Shown: positions 48,764-56,827 of the stretch, one piece after another
How positions within the stretch are numbered: position 1 is the first letter of the stretch
How the letters are laid out: every line of letters starts with the position of its first letter
Source of the DNA: Nitrosomonas sp.
GTDB taxonomy: Bacteria > Pseudomonadota > Gammaproteobacteria > Burkholderiales > Nitrosomonadaceae
Length of the DNA: 64,000 nucleotides
NCBI GenBank assembly: GCA_016710135.1
Contig: JADJLM010000001.1
Span: 868,001-932,000 of the forward strand
Direction of reading: 5' to 3'
Made by a program: the position numbers and the translations under genes
The notes under the pieces: generated by a model
The model's database searches: none
Told to the model about the DNA's origin: nothing
What the model saw: only the letters and a program-made list of their open reading frames with translations

Positions 48764-49375
48764 TTACTGCCCTATGGAAGTACCAACTTCTGGTGGTGAA
48801 GTGAGATCTGTTCTCTTGAGTTTAAATAAAAACAGTATGGTATGGGCATTAAAATAGGTATCGCCAATGAAAGGGCTGGTTGATCCAACAAATCGACCGG
48901 ATGGTACTTCAAAAATATCAAGATGAATTCTGGAATATCCTGTTTGGTAATCTGCTTCGTAAAAGGCAAGTTTGGGTAATGAGATCGGAATCAACGAAGC
49001 AGTGATCGGGGGGATACCGAAAAAGGTATTAGCTTGTTCTGAGCCAATCGAATCCACCATGATATTCATGCGATAGGTTGCAGGTTCGTCTTGGGCGATA
49101 TAGCCGTGTTGCCCAAGCCAACCAGCGACAGCACCTTTAACTATATCTTTATCAGTAGTGAGCCCTATCACATCGAGTTTTACCACCGAACCTTGTGGAA
49201 TCGGTAATGGCGCATTGGCTTGCTTAGGAAGACTGCGTTTTAGAGCTTCACTGATTAATAGTTGCTCAGTAGATGTTCTTACTGAGCTCGTTATTTTCTG
49301 GGTTGTACTACAGCCTACCATAACACTCGCAAGTAGTAAGCTAAAACCTAATGCTTTGACGATTTTTGTGAACAT
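48764..49375 (-). CDS. Hypothetical lipoprotein
   Basis: This 203-residue protein has a lipoprotein signal peptide with the lipobox SVMVGC near residue 22. The rest is a globular domain with several beta strands and a segment TFFGIPPITASLIPISLPKL. I do not recognise the family. It is likely anchored in the outer membrane. It is transcribed alone and converges with pgsA at the terminator. Confidence 0.8.
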   Translation of the reverse strand: MFTKIVKALGFSLLLASVMVGCSTTQKITSSVRTSTEQLLISEALKRSLPKQANAPLPIPQGSVVKLDVIGLTTDKDIVKGAVAGWLGQHGYIAQDEPATYRMNIMVDSIGSEQANTFFGIPPITASLIPISLPKLAFYEADYQTGYSRIHLDIFEVPSGRFVGSTSPFIGDTYFNAHTILFLFKLKRTDLTSPPEVGTSIGQ

Positions 49376-49554
49376 GAATCAACTCCTTATTATTATGAAT
49401 AAATGTTCTGATCAATGTGAATAAGAACGAAGGCACATTACCACAAATTGCTATATGGAAAAACAAAGCGATGTTGTTTTGCAATGGATGACTTCTCAAA
49501 GGCTAACAAGATAAAATCTCTTGGGAGTTTTTACAGTAAATTAATTTAATCGAA

Positions 49555-50721
49555 GTGACTCAATTACCCCGGCGTATTGCTCATCTGGATATGGATGCAT
49601 TCTATGCATCTGTTGAGTTATTGCGCTACCCACAGTTAAAAGGATTACCTGTTGTGATTGCAGGTCGGGCGGAACATAAGCCGCGAGTCGCAGCAGATGG
49701 TCAGCTACAATTTTTGCGTTTGAGTGATTATACAGGCCGTGGGGTAATTACTACTTCCACGTATGAAGCCCGTGCGCTGGGTATTTATTCTGCAATGGGC
49801 GTGATGAAAGCGGCAAAATTAGCGCCCCAAGCAATCTTATTACCGGTGGATTTTGCCGCTTACCGTCACTATTCCAGATTATTCAAAGAAGCCGTGATTG
49901 GAATTGCGCCAGCAATTGAAGATTCTGGCATTGATGAGATTTATATTGATTTAACTAACTTGCCGGATGATAGTCATACACTTGCAAAACAGCTTAAACA
50001 AGCGGTACTGAATACAACTAGCTTGACCTGTTCGATCGCAATTACCCCGAACAAATTACTCGCTAAGATTGGATCGGATCTCAATAAACCGGATGGTGTG
50101 ACCATACTGAATGAGGAAGATATTCCAAGTCGTATTTGGCCACTTCCGGTTCGTAAAATAAATGGTATTGGTCCTAAAGCGGGGAAAAAGCTTAGCACAT
50201 TGGGAATAACTACGATTGGGAAGCTAGCCGAAGCGGAGTTGCATTGGTTACAACTCCACTTTGGCCATAATTATGCAATTTGGTTGTATGAAGTTGCTCG
50301 GGGAATCGATGAGCGTCCCGTTCTAACGTATTCAGAACCCAAATCGGTTAGTCGTGAAACAACATTTGAGCGAGATTTGCACCCGGTTCGTGATCGATCT
50401 ATTTTAACGCGTGAATTGGTTTCGCTCTGTAATCGTGTTGCCAATGATCTTAATCGTAATATTTATCACGGGCGGACAATCGGCATCAAAATTCGCTTCG
50501 AGGATTTTAATACGATTACGCGCGATATTACATTAGAGAAACCAATCATTGATGAAGCCTCAATTTTATCTGCAGTACGTCACTGCTTACGACGCGTTAC
50601 ATTAAATAAAAAGGTACGTCTACTCGGTGTACGGATTAGTTCTTTAGTCGCGCTTTCACAAATGCAATCATTGAAAGATCTTCATCAGACTGAGCTACCT
50701 TTATCTCACCGCAATATTTAA
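49555..50721 (+). CDS. dinB: DNA polymerase IV (Y family)
   Basis: This 388-residue translesion polymerase has the catalytic motifs HLDMDAFYASVE near the start and EDSGIDEIYIDLT, plus the little-finger domain. It carries an insert of about 20 residues between the first strands (AEHKPRVAADGQLQF) compared with E. coli Pol IV; similar inserts occur in other betaproteobacterial DinB proteins. The start is a GTG at 49555, since MTQLPRRIAHLDMD fits the family. Confidence 0.93.
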   Translation: MTQLPRRIAHLDMDAFYASVELLRYPQLKGLPVVIAGRAEHKPRVAADGQLQFLRLSDYTGRGVITTSTYEARALGIYSAMGVMKAAKLAPQAILLPVDFAAYRHYSRLFKEAVIGIAPAIEDSGIDEIYIDLTNLPDDSHTLAKQLKQAVLNTTSLTCSIAITPNKLLAKIGSDLNKPDGVTILNEEDIPSRIWPLPVRKINGIGPKAGKKLSTLGITTIGKLAEAELHWLQLHFGHNYAIWLYEVARGIDERPVLTYSEPKSVSRETTFERDLHPVRDRSILTRELVSLCNRVANDLNRNIYHGRTIGIKIRFEDFNTITRDITLEKPIIDEASILSAVRHCLRRVTLNKKVRLLGVRISSLVALSQMQSLKDLHQTELPLSHRNI

Positions 50722-50741
50722 GTTACTGATTGCTTAAAAAA

Positions 50742-50774
50742 AGCCCTGAAAAATAGAGGGGACATTTCAGGGCT
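50742..50774. terminator. Bidirectional terminator after dinB
   Basis: A 10-base perfect inverted repeat, AGCCCTGAAA (50742-50751) and TTTCAGGGCT (50765-50774), is flanked by A-runs on the left and an A-run on the right (T-runs on the opposite strand). It lies between dinB (plus) and the split secreted-protein gene (minus). Confidence 0.88.
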
Positions 50775-50790
50775 CAAAAAAGATATCAAG

Positions 50791-51176
50791 CTAATCGTTA
50801 TTTAATGCGGCAAGCACTGGTACTTGATGCAACCGTAAATCCTTTTCATTAATTAATTCACCGGTTACTTGTCCATTTTGAATAAAACTGCTTGAGATAC
50901 GGATAGCACCTGCGGCTACATCATTACGATCACTATCAAAATCAAACCCAATTTCATCACCGACTGAAGGTTTGTAAGCAGATATTTTGGTATTACTACC
51001 TGAGGTAATTTTCGCACTGTAGTTACTTGGAATTAAATTGTTTCCATCAACAGAAACTTTCGATCGGTTGGAACGTTTTTCACATTGTACGAGGATATCG
51101 GCAGCTTCAACACTACTGACGGGTAGCGACAATACCATTGCTGCAAATGCAGTAGTAACAAGGGTTGATACTTTAA
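50791..51176 (-). pseudogene. Secreted protein gene interrupted by an IS5-type element (main part)
   Basis: This is the body of a small secreted protein. The frame enters from the IS as KVSTLVTTAFAAMVLSLPVS, the hydrophobic end of a signal peptide, followed by a cleavage site near VEAA and a mature domain of about 100 residues beginning ADILVQCEKRSNRSKVSVDG. The open frame seems to extend to 51276, but its first ~30 codons are IS sequence. The real start lies on the far side of the IS at 52387. Joining the flanks at one copy of the TTAA duplication restores MKTTLFKVSTLVTT, a perfect signal peptide. I do not recognise the protein family. Confidence 0.85.
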
Positions 51177-52367
51177 GGAAACTCTGAATAAGTCTCAAGA
51201 ACTTGTAGAATATTCGGTAGATTGTAACCACTGTAAGGGAGCGCATTGATGAAACAATTAGGCTTGTCGATTCCATTATTTATCAAGAAACCAAAAGTAA
51301 CTCGCCGACAAAAGTTTCTCGAAGAAATGGAGCAAGTGATTTCTTGGGCAGAGTGGACAAATCGGATCGCGCCGCACTATCCGGTAGCAGGATTAGGACG
51401 CAAGCCATTTGCGCTGGAAGCGATGCTGCGGATTCATTTGATGCAGCAATGGTTTGGTTATTCCAGATCCGGGCATGGAAGAAGCGTTACATGATGTGCC
51501 GATGCTGGTGAATTTGCAGGCCTGGATGCAGGAGAAGATGCCATGCCTGATGAAACGACGATCCTCAAATTTCGTCACCTGCTGGAGAAGCATCACTTGG
51601 CACAAAGCCTGTTTGCAGAAACAACTGCTCAGTTGGCCCAGCAGGGATTATTGCTGCGTCAAGGTACGATAGTTGACGCCACGCTGATAGCGGCCCCGCC
51701 ATCGACCAAGAACCGGCAACGCAAACGTGATGGCGAGATGAGTTCGACCAAGAAGGGCAACAACTATTACTTCGGATTAAAAGCACACATAGGCGTAGAT
51801 GCTGATTCTGGCCTGGTGCATAGCCTGGAAATTACCACGGCCAAAGTGGCCGATGGCAACATGATTGATGCACTGGTACATGGCGAAGAGGCGATTGTAT
51901 TGGGAGATCGAGCTTATACTCGTAATGATCGCAATCTGGAAGCACAACGACAGCCGGAAGAGCCAGTCTGGGGTATGCCATTCAAACGCAAGCGCGGTGA
52001 GGAATTGCCGGCAGAACATGCCGTACTCAATCGCATGCTGGCTTCACTCCGCGCAAAGGTTGAACATCCGTTTCGTATTGTCAAAAGACAATTTGGTTAT
52101 ACCAAAACCCGTTACCGAGGATTGTTCAAGAATGCACAACAGCTTTATCTGTTGTTTGCCTTAGCTAATCTCTACCTTGTCCGCAAGGTGTTGATGCCAA
52201 CTACGGGATAATTCCGTCCAATATCCCTGAAAATCTGCATCAGGGAACAGAAAAGTGTGTAATCTGCTAAAAATTGCAGCTATCAGTCGCACAATAATGT
52301 CAATATTAACTACTTTGACGATAGCTTTGTCACTAAAACTGAAATAAATGACTTAATCAGAGCTTCC
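51177..52367 (+). mobile_element. IS5-family insertion sequence (1191 bases) with TTAA target duplication
   Basis: The element has 18-base imperfect terminal inverted repeats: GGAAACTCTGAATAAGTC at 51177-51194, and the complement of GGAAGCTCTGATTAAGTC at 52350-52367. It is flanked by a TTAA duplication at 51173-51176 and 52368-52371, which matches the YTAR-type target of IS5. Size and transposase similarity also fit the IS5 subgroup. It carries one transposase gene in plus orientation and has split a minus-strand gene. Confidence 0.92.
51249..52211 (+). pseudogene. IS5-family DDE transposase with two single-base indels
   Basis: The protein begins MKQLGLSIPLFIKKPKVTRR and carries the DDE residues in VDATLI, LGDRAYT and KVEHPFRIVKRQFGY. 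An inserted base near 51463 and a missing base near 51506 shift about 13 codons, and the original frame then meets TGA at 51492. The frame is restored after 51509 (GLDAGEDAMPDETT). The shift leaves the gene unable to make a full transposase as written, unless the indels are sequence errors. Confidence 0.88.
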
Positions 52368-52387
52368 TTAAATAGCGTAGTTTTCAT
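52368..52387 (-). pseudogene. Start of the interrupted secreted-protein gene
   Basis: This short stretch, including one copy of the TTAA duplication, encodes the first six residues (MKTTLF) of the protein whose body lies at 50791-51176. The ATG is at 52387, preceded by AGGA on the minus strand. The promoter presumably lies just beyond, in the gap before the CarS-like gene, pointing toward the IS. Confidence 0.85.
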
Positions 52388-52561
52388 TTTTTATTCCTAT
52401 TAATTATGAAAAAGTGGCGTTCTGAAAAATAAATATCAAAAGAGTGATTATTTCCCACGTATTAAGTGTATGTGTGATAATTTCTGCGTCAACAAAATTT
52501 TTTCAATTAAAAATGAGTAACTCTAAAATGATTGATAACATCAACGCATAAAGAAAAGGTA

Positions 52562-53041
52562 ATGATGGAAAGCACATTATTAGTTTTGTTGATTTGCGTT
52601 AACGGTGCGCCGATCCTACTAGCGAAAATATTAGGAAATCGCTTCAATAGGCCTATCGACGGAAATTGTTCGTGGCGTGACGGTCAACCGTTATTGGGAC
52701 AATCAAAGACAATTCGGGGAATTCTAGCTGCACTACTGGTATCGATTGGGGTGGGTAGTTTATGGCAATTTCCCTTGGCAATGAGTGTTGCGTTCGGGTT
52801 GTTATCGATGGCTGGTGATTTAACTTCCAGTTTTGTCAAACGACGATTAGGACTCAAACCCAGTTCGATGGCTTTGGGTATCGATCAAATTCCAGAATCT
52901 TTGTTTCCGCTACTTGGAATCCAGCTTTGGATAACACTTAGCTGGTCACAAATCGTTTGGGTTGTGTTGGTGTTTTTCTGTGTAGAACTGATGCTGTCAC
53001 GTATCTTATTTTGGCTGAAGATACGTAAAACTCCTTATTAA
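52562..53041 (+). CDS. CDP-archaeol synthase (CarS)-like membrane protein
   Basis: This membrane protein of about 159 residues has four or five helices and resembles the DUF46/CarS-like CTP transferases that make CDP-activated lipids. The segment GQSKTIRG with the following helix, and the stretch SMAGDLTSSFVKRRLGLKPSS, match the family. I placed the start at the ATG at 52562 with AAAGG in front; the open frame extends to 52532. CarS itself is archaeal; bacterial relatives are poorly known. Its end overlaps the end of the metallophosphoesterase gene by four bases. Confidence 0.75.
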   Translation: MMESTLLVLLICVNGAPILLAKILGNRFNRPIDGNCSWRDGQPLLGQSKTIRGILAALLVSIGVGSLWQFPLAMSVAFGLLSMAGDLTSSFVKRRLGLKPSSMALGIDQIPESLFPLLGIQLWITLSWSQIVWVVLVFFCVELMLSRILFWLKIRKTPY

Positions 53042-53973
53042 CTCCGCAACAGTTGATGAATGGTGACTTCCGGAAGGCAGTTAAATCGAACATTGACAAT
53101 TGAAGTACCTGCGCCTACTGAAGTGTAACCTTGCATCATGCGATATTGCCATTTACCTGCCCCTAAATAGCGAGGGCAGCTTGCATCAAGGGTAACAGGG
53201 ATACCGCCCGGCAAACAAATCTGCCCACCATGGGTATGCCCACATAGCATTATATCGAAATCAGTATGAGCAGCTTGGCGGTAAATTTCTGGGGTATGGG
53301 AAAGCAATAGTGAAACTGCACCGGTAGGAATAGTTTGGGCCGCTTTTTCAAGATTATCGACTCGGAAATAATGCGGATCATCGACGCCAGCTAGAAAAAT
53401 CGATTCCCCATTTCTTTCTAGTTTGATTGTTTCGTTCATCAACATAGTTACACCCATTGACTCTAGCGCTGGCAGCATACGAATGGAATCATGATTGCCA
53501 AGCACACCATAAATCGGCTGTTTGAGCATAGCAATCAAACGTTGCATCCCCGCAATCGATTTATCGATTGTGCCAAAGGTTTGCGCGCGATAATCTCCAG
53601 TGAGTACACAAATATCGTAGGGTAAATCAATGACAGTTTCTATGAGCGCATTCAGGTTGCGATCATCCATATCCACATGTAAATCGGTCAAATGCAGAAT
53701 ACGGAAATGATGGAATGCTTCGGGTAAATGGGTTAAGTGGAAAGTATTCTGTCGAACTTGTAAATTGCGCGCATTGCGCTGGCCGCGCCCATATAAACCA
53801 ACCAACTGAATGGCGAATCGAATCAGTATCTGCGCGGAATACCAATTTTCTGGATGAAAAAAATTCAATCCTTTACCAAAAATTTGCTGTTTATGATCGC
53901 TTTCGATTCCAAGCCGCTGCCGCGCATGAATACGTCCCAATCGTTCAGATAATTGTTGCTCAAGGGTGTCCAT
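53038..53973 (-). CDS. Calcineurin-like metallophosphoesterase
   Basis: This 311-residue phosphoesterase has the dimetal site as LHLTDLHVD, VLTGDYRAQ, GVLGNHDS, LLLSHTPE and MLCGHTHGGQI. It lacks a signal peptide or an obvious membrane anchor, although the N-terminus is hydrophobic in part. Relatives include UDP-2,3-diacylglucosamine hydrolases and membrane-attached YkuE-like enzymes. Convergence with a CDP-lipid synthase-like gene hints at lipid chemistry, but the substrate is not known. Confidence 0.85.
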   Translation of the reverse strand: MDTLEQQLSERLGRIHARQRLGIESDHKQQIFGKGLNFFHPENWYSAQILIRFAIQLVGLYGRGQRNARNLQVRQNTFHLTHLPEAFHHFRILHLTDLHVDMDDRNLNALIETVIDLPYDICVLTGDYRAQTFGTIDKSIAGMQRLIAMLKQPIYGVLGNHDSIRMLPALESMGVTMLMNETIKLERNGESIFLAGVDDPHYFRVDNLEKAAQTIPTGAVSLLLSHTPEIYRQAAHTDFDIMLCGHTHGGQICLPGGIPVTLDASCPRYLGAGKWQYRMMQGYTSVGAGTSIVNVRFNCLPEVTIHQLLRS

Positions 53974-54305
53974 AAAATGAAAGCGAATCGTTGATCGATA
54001 GTTAGCAAGTTATCAGAGAATGGGTTGAATCGCTATTTAAGTAAAAAAGGGGATGAAATTTTCAAAGCGATATCACTATTATTTCTTGGTTTACTTAAAA
54101 ACAACACTGAATAACACATCAATTATAAAATTCTTTCGTTTTTGATTGCTCGTTACAATTTATACTATTAACATTAAACTGTAAGTGGTTTATTTTAAAT
54201 TAAGTAGAAATAACGTGAATTATGATGCCTTACCTCAATTTTCCATTGCTTGTGAATCGTTTGTAGAAACGATTTAAAGATGGATACCCCATTATTGAAT
54301 TGATC
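53974..54305. other. Intergenic region with small stem-loop at 54255-54274
   Basis: This 332-base AT-rich gap lies between the phosphoesterase gene and the GGDEF-EAL gene. It holds an eight-base perfect inverted repeat with a four-base loop, AATCGTTT-GTAG-AAACGATT, 32 bases before the start of the latter gene, and may form a leader hairpin. No gene was seen. Confidence 0.45.
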
Positions 54306-56624
54306 ATGAGTACAACACAGCAAACCTATTCTGAATTGCTTGAAGAGATACAGCAATTACGCGCTGAATTGGCTGCCGTCAAGTGGATGACGGAAAAGCG
54401 AGCCCGTGAACTATACATTAGTGAAGAACGTTTCTCATTAGCCATGCGAGGTGCCAATGATGGATTGTGGGATTGGGATCTAGAAACGGACGAAGTTTAT
54501 TACTCGCCGCGTTGGAAAAGTATGTTGGGTTATGAGGCCCATCAACTGACGAATAATATAAGTACCTGGGCAAGGTTGGTTCATCCCGATGATAAGGATA
54601 TAGTGCTGAAAAAAGTGCAAGATTATCGAAATGGCCTAATACCTTCATTTGAAACAGAAATGCGTATGCGTCACAAAGCAGGTCATGATGTATTTGTGCT
54701 TTCTCGCGGATTTTTAGTAAGACGCGATCCCGATGGTAAACCGATTCGTCTTGTCGGTACACATGTCGATATTACAGAGCGTAAAAAATCAGAAGCGTTT
54801 AATAACCAGCATGCTGAAATCCTTGAGATGATTGCAATAGGGCGTCCAGCATCGGAAATTTACGATGCAATTGCGTTGATGTATGAGTCTCGATACCCAG
54901 GTTTACGTTGCTCGATGCTCGAATTAAGCGGTAATGTTTTGCTGCATGGGGGAGGGCCCAGCCTCACCAAAGCTTATTGCGAAGCAGTCCATGGCTTGAG
55001 AAATGGACCCAATGTGGGTTCATGTGGAACTTCGACATTTACGGGGAAACGTGTTCTAGTTGAAAATATTGAAACAGACCCTAAATGGGCAGACATTAAG
55101 CATCTTGCGTTACCGCATGGCATGCGTTGCTGTTGGTCTGAACCCATCAAGAATTCAAGTGGTAAAGTATTGGGTGCATTTGGGATGTACTATAACCATC
55201 CCGCACTTCCCAATGAGCAGGAATTGAAGGATTTAATCTCTGCTGCACGCTTGACCGGAATCGTCATGGAACGGGATCAGGCACAAAAACGCATTCGGGC
55301 ACTTGCCTACAGCGATGAATTAACTGGGTTGGCAAGTCGTGCGTCACTGATTCAACACATGGAAGAAATCATGAAGGTATCGGACCGCTATAATCGGCGG
55401 TTTGGATTGCTGTATATCGATCTCGATAATTTCAAATGGGTCAACGATAGCTTTGGGCATGATGCCGGTGACGCCATGCTTAAAACCATTGCGTTGCGGC
55501 TAAAAAATACGTGCCGTGAAACTGATTTTATCGCGAGATTGGGGGGAGATGAATTTTGTGTACTGGTTGAGGAAATCGAAGCAGATTATGCAGCGAGTGT
55601 AGCAAAGCGTTGTCTCGCAGTGACTACTGAACCCATCGCGATCTATTCCCGAAATTTTTCACCTTCTTGTAGCATTGGCATTGCGTATTACCCTGATGAT
55701 GGAAATAATCCCGCTGCACTGTTAAAAGCAGCAGACACTTCGCTTTACACCGCGAAAGATGGTGGTAAGAATCAGTATGCATTTTATCGCACTGAACTAA
55801 CCCATAAAGCGCATTATCGTTTTCAAATCGAGCAAAAACTTAAAGAAGCGATCGAATCACAGCAGCTAACATTGGTGTATCAACCGCAAGTGAATGTGGT
55901 TACCGGTGAAACCTTCGGAGCAGAAGCTTTGTCGCGCTGGCATCATCCTCAACGCGGCTCAATTCCACCAAGCGATTTTATCCCGACAGCGGAACGTATC
56001 GGCATGATCAAGCCATTAACCGAATGGGTGTTAAGAACAGCATGTCAACAACTCATTGCTTGGCAATCCGAAGGATTTCATCGTCTTTGCATGACCGTTA
56101 ATATTTCCCGACATTTTTTTCTCGATACCGATTGTGTCGCGTTAGTGCAGCGCATCCTCCAAGAAGCTGGAATCAAACCGCAACAATTGATATTGGATAT
56201 TAGCGCAAGCATGGTACAAACAGATCCGCGCAATCTTGCAATTTTTCAAGACCTAAAAGCGCTGGATGTGTTACTTGCGATCGATGATTTTGGGAATGAC
56301 TATTCGCCTTTTGCTGCGTTATATCATTTCAAGACTGATTATCTGAAAATCGACAACTATTTTATCGATAAAATGATTGCTGATGAGAAAGCATTCACGT
56401 TGGTCAGTACCCTGGTGAGAATGGGTCATGAACTTGGTTACGGTATCATTGCGGAAGGAGTAGAAACGCCTGAGCAATTGAGTTTTCTCAAAGCGCTTAA
56501 CTGTGAAATCGTGCAAGGTTATCTATTCAGTAAACCAGTGAGTGCCGCGCAATTTTCAGCATTACTTCATAGCGACAAGCACAAAATAATTCTCGGTCAA
56601 TGCCGGGTTAACAAAATCGCCTAA
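54306..56624 (+). CDS. PAS-GAF-GGDEF-EAL cyclic-di-GMP signalling protein with altered EAL motifs
   Basis: This 772-residue cytoplasmic protein has a PAS domain (residues about 40-160), a GAF domain (about 170-325), a GGDEF domain with canonical GGDEF (413-417) and its allosteric site RETD five residues before, and an EAL domain with the usual EALSR (Glu540). In the EAL domain the ELTE motif is DISA (about 631-634) and DDFGTG is DDFGND. These changes suggest a weak or inactive phosphodiesterase, so the protein may act mainly as a synthase or receptor. The ATG at 54306 is preferred over a TTG at 54300. Confidence 0.92.
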   Translation: MSTTQQTYSELLEEIQQLRAELAAVKWMTEKRARELYISEERFSLAMRGANDGLWDWDLETDEVYYSPRWKSMLGYEAHQLTNNISTWARLVHPDDKDIVLKKVQDYRNGLIPSFETEMRMRHKAGHDVFVLSRGFLVRRDPDGKPIRLVGTHVDITERKKSEAFNNQHAEILEMIAIGRPASEIYDAIALMYESRYPGLRCSMLELSGNVLLHGGGPSLTKAYCEAVHGLRNGPNVGSCGTSTFTGKRVLVENIETDPKWADIKHLALPHGMRCCWSEPIKNSSGKVLGAFGMYYNHPALPNEQELKDLISAARLTGIVMERDQAQKRIRALAYSDELTGLASRASLIQHMEEIMKVSDRYNRRFGLLYIDLDNFKWVNDSFGHDAGDAMLKTIALRLKNTCRETDFIARLGGDEFCVLVEEIEADYAASVAKRCLAVTTEPIAIYSRNFSPSCSIGIAYYPDDGNNPAALLKAADTSLYTAKDGGKNQYAFYRTELTHKAHYRFQIEQKLKEAIESQQLTLVYQPQVNVVTGETFGAEALSRWHHPQRGSIPPSDFIPTAERIGMIKPLTEWVLRTACQQLIAWQSEGFHRLCMTVNISRHFFLDTDCVALVQRILQEAGIKPQQLILDISASMVQTDPRNLAIFQDLKALDVLLAIDDFGNDYSPFAALYHFKTDYLKIDNYFIDKMIADEKAFTLVSTLVRMGHELGYGIIAEGVETPEQLSFLKALNCEIVQGYLFSKPVSAAQFSALLHSDKHKIILGQCRVNKIA

Positions 56625-56690
56625 TCGATAGACAGATAGTGCTGAGTAATTGCTCTAAATTCAGCAGTAGTGCTACAAAGTCTGCAATAT

Positions 56691-56704
56691 GCCTCGATCG
56701 AGGC
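56691..56704. terminator. Palindrome between the GGDEF-EAL and TIR-FGE genes
   Basis: GCCTCGATCGAGGC is a perfect 14-base palindrome 67 bases after the GGDEF-EAL stop. It could be a weak hairpin terminator or a regulator-binding site. No T-run follows it. Confidence 0.35.
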
Positions 56705-56827
56705 CACCAAAGTTGTGATATAAAGCACACTCAAATCAATGACAAACCTGTAAAATTAGCAATCACCCTAGAAATAATCAAATTCTAGGTAAGTGCGATC
56801 GTTTGTTAATTTTGCTAACAATAATCC

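Noticed and set aside
49660..49745. Insert of about 20 residues in DinB as a possible novel domain
   Set aside because: Similar inserts are known from other betaproteobacterial Pol IV proteins, so it looks like a lineage feature.
51177..51276. N-terminal extension (MESTSLIVSS) of the secreted-protein frame
   Set aside because: It lies inside the IS end and is an artefact of the insertion; the real start is at 52387.
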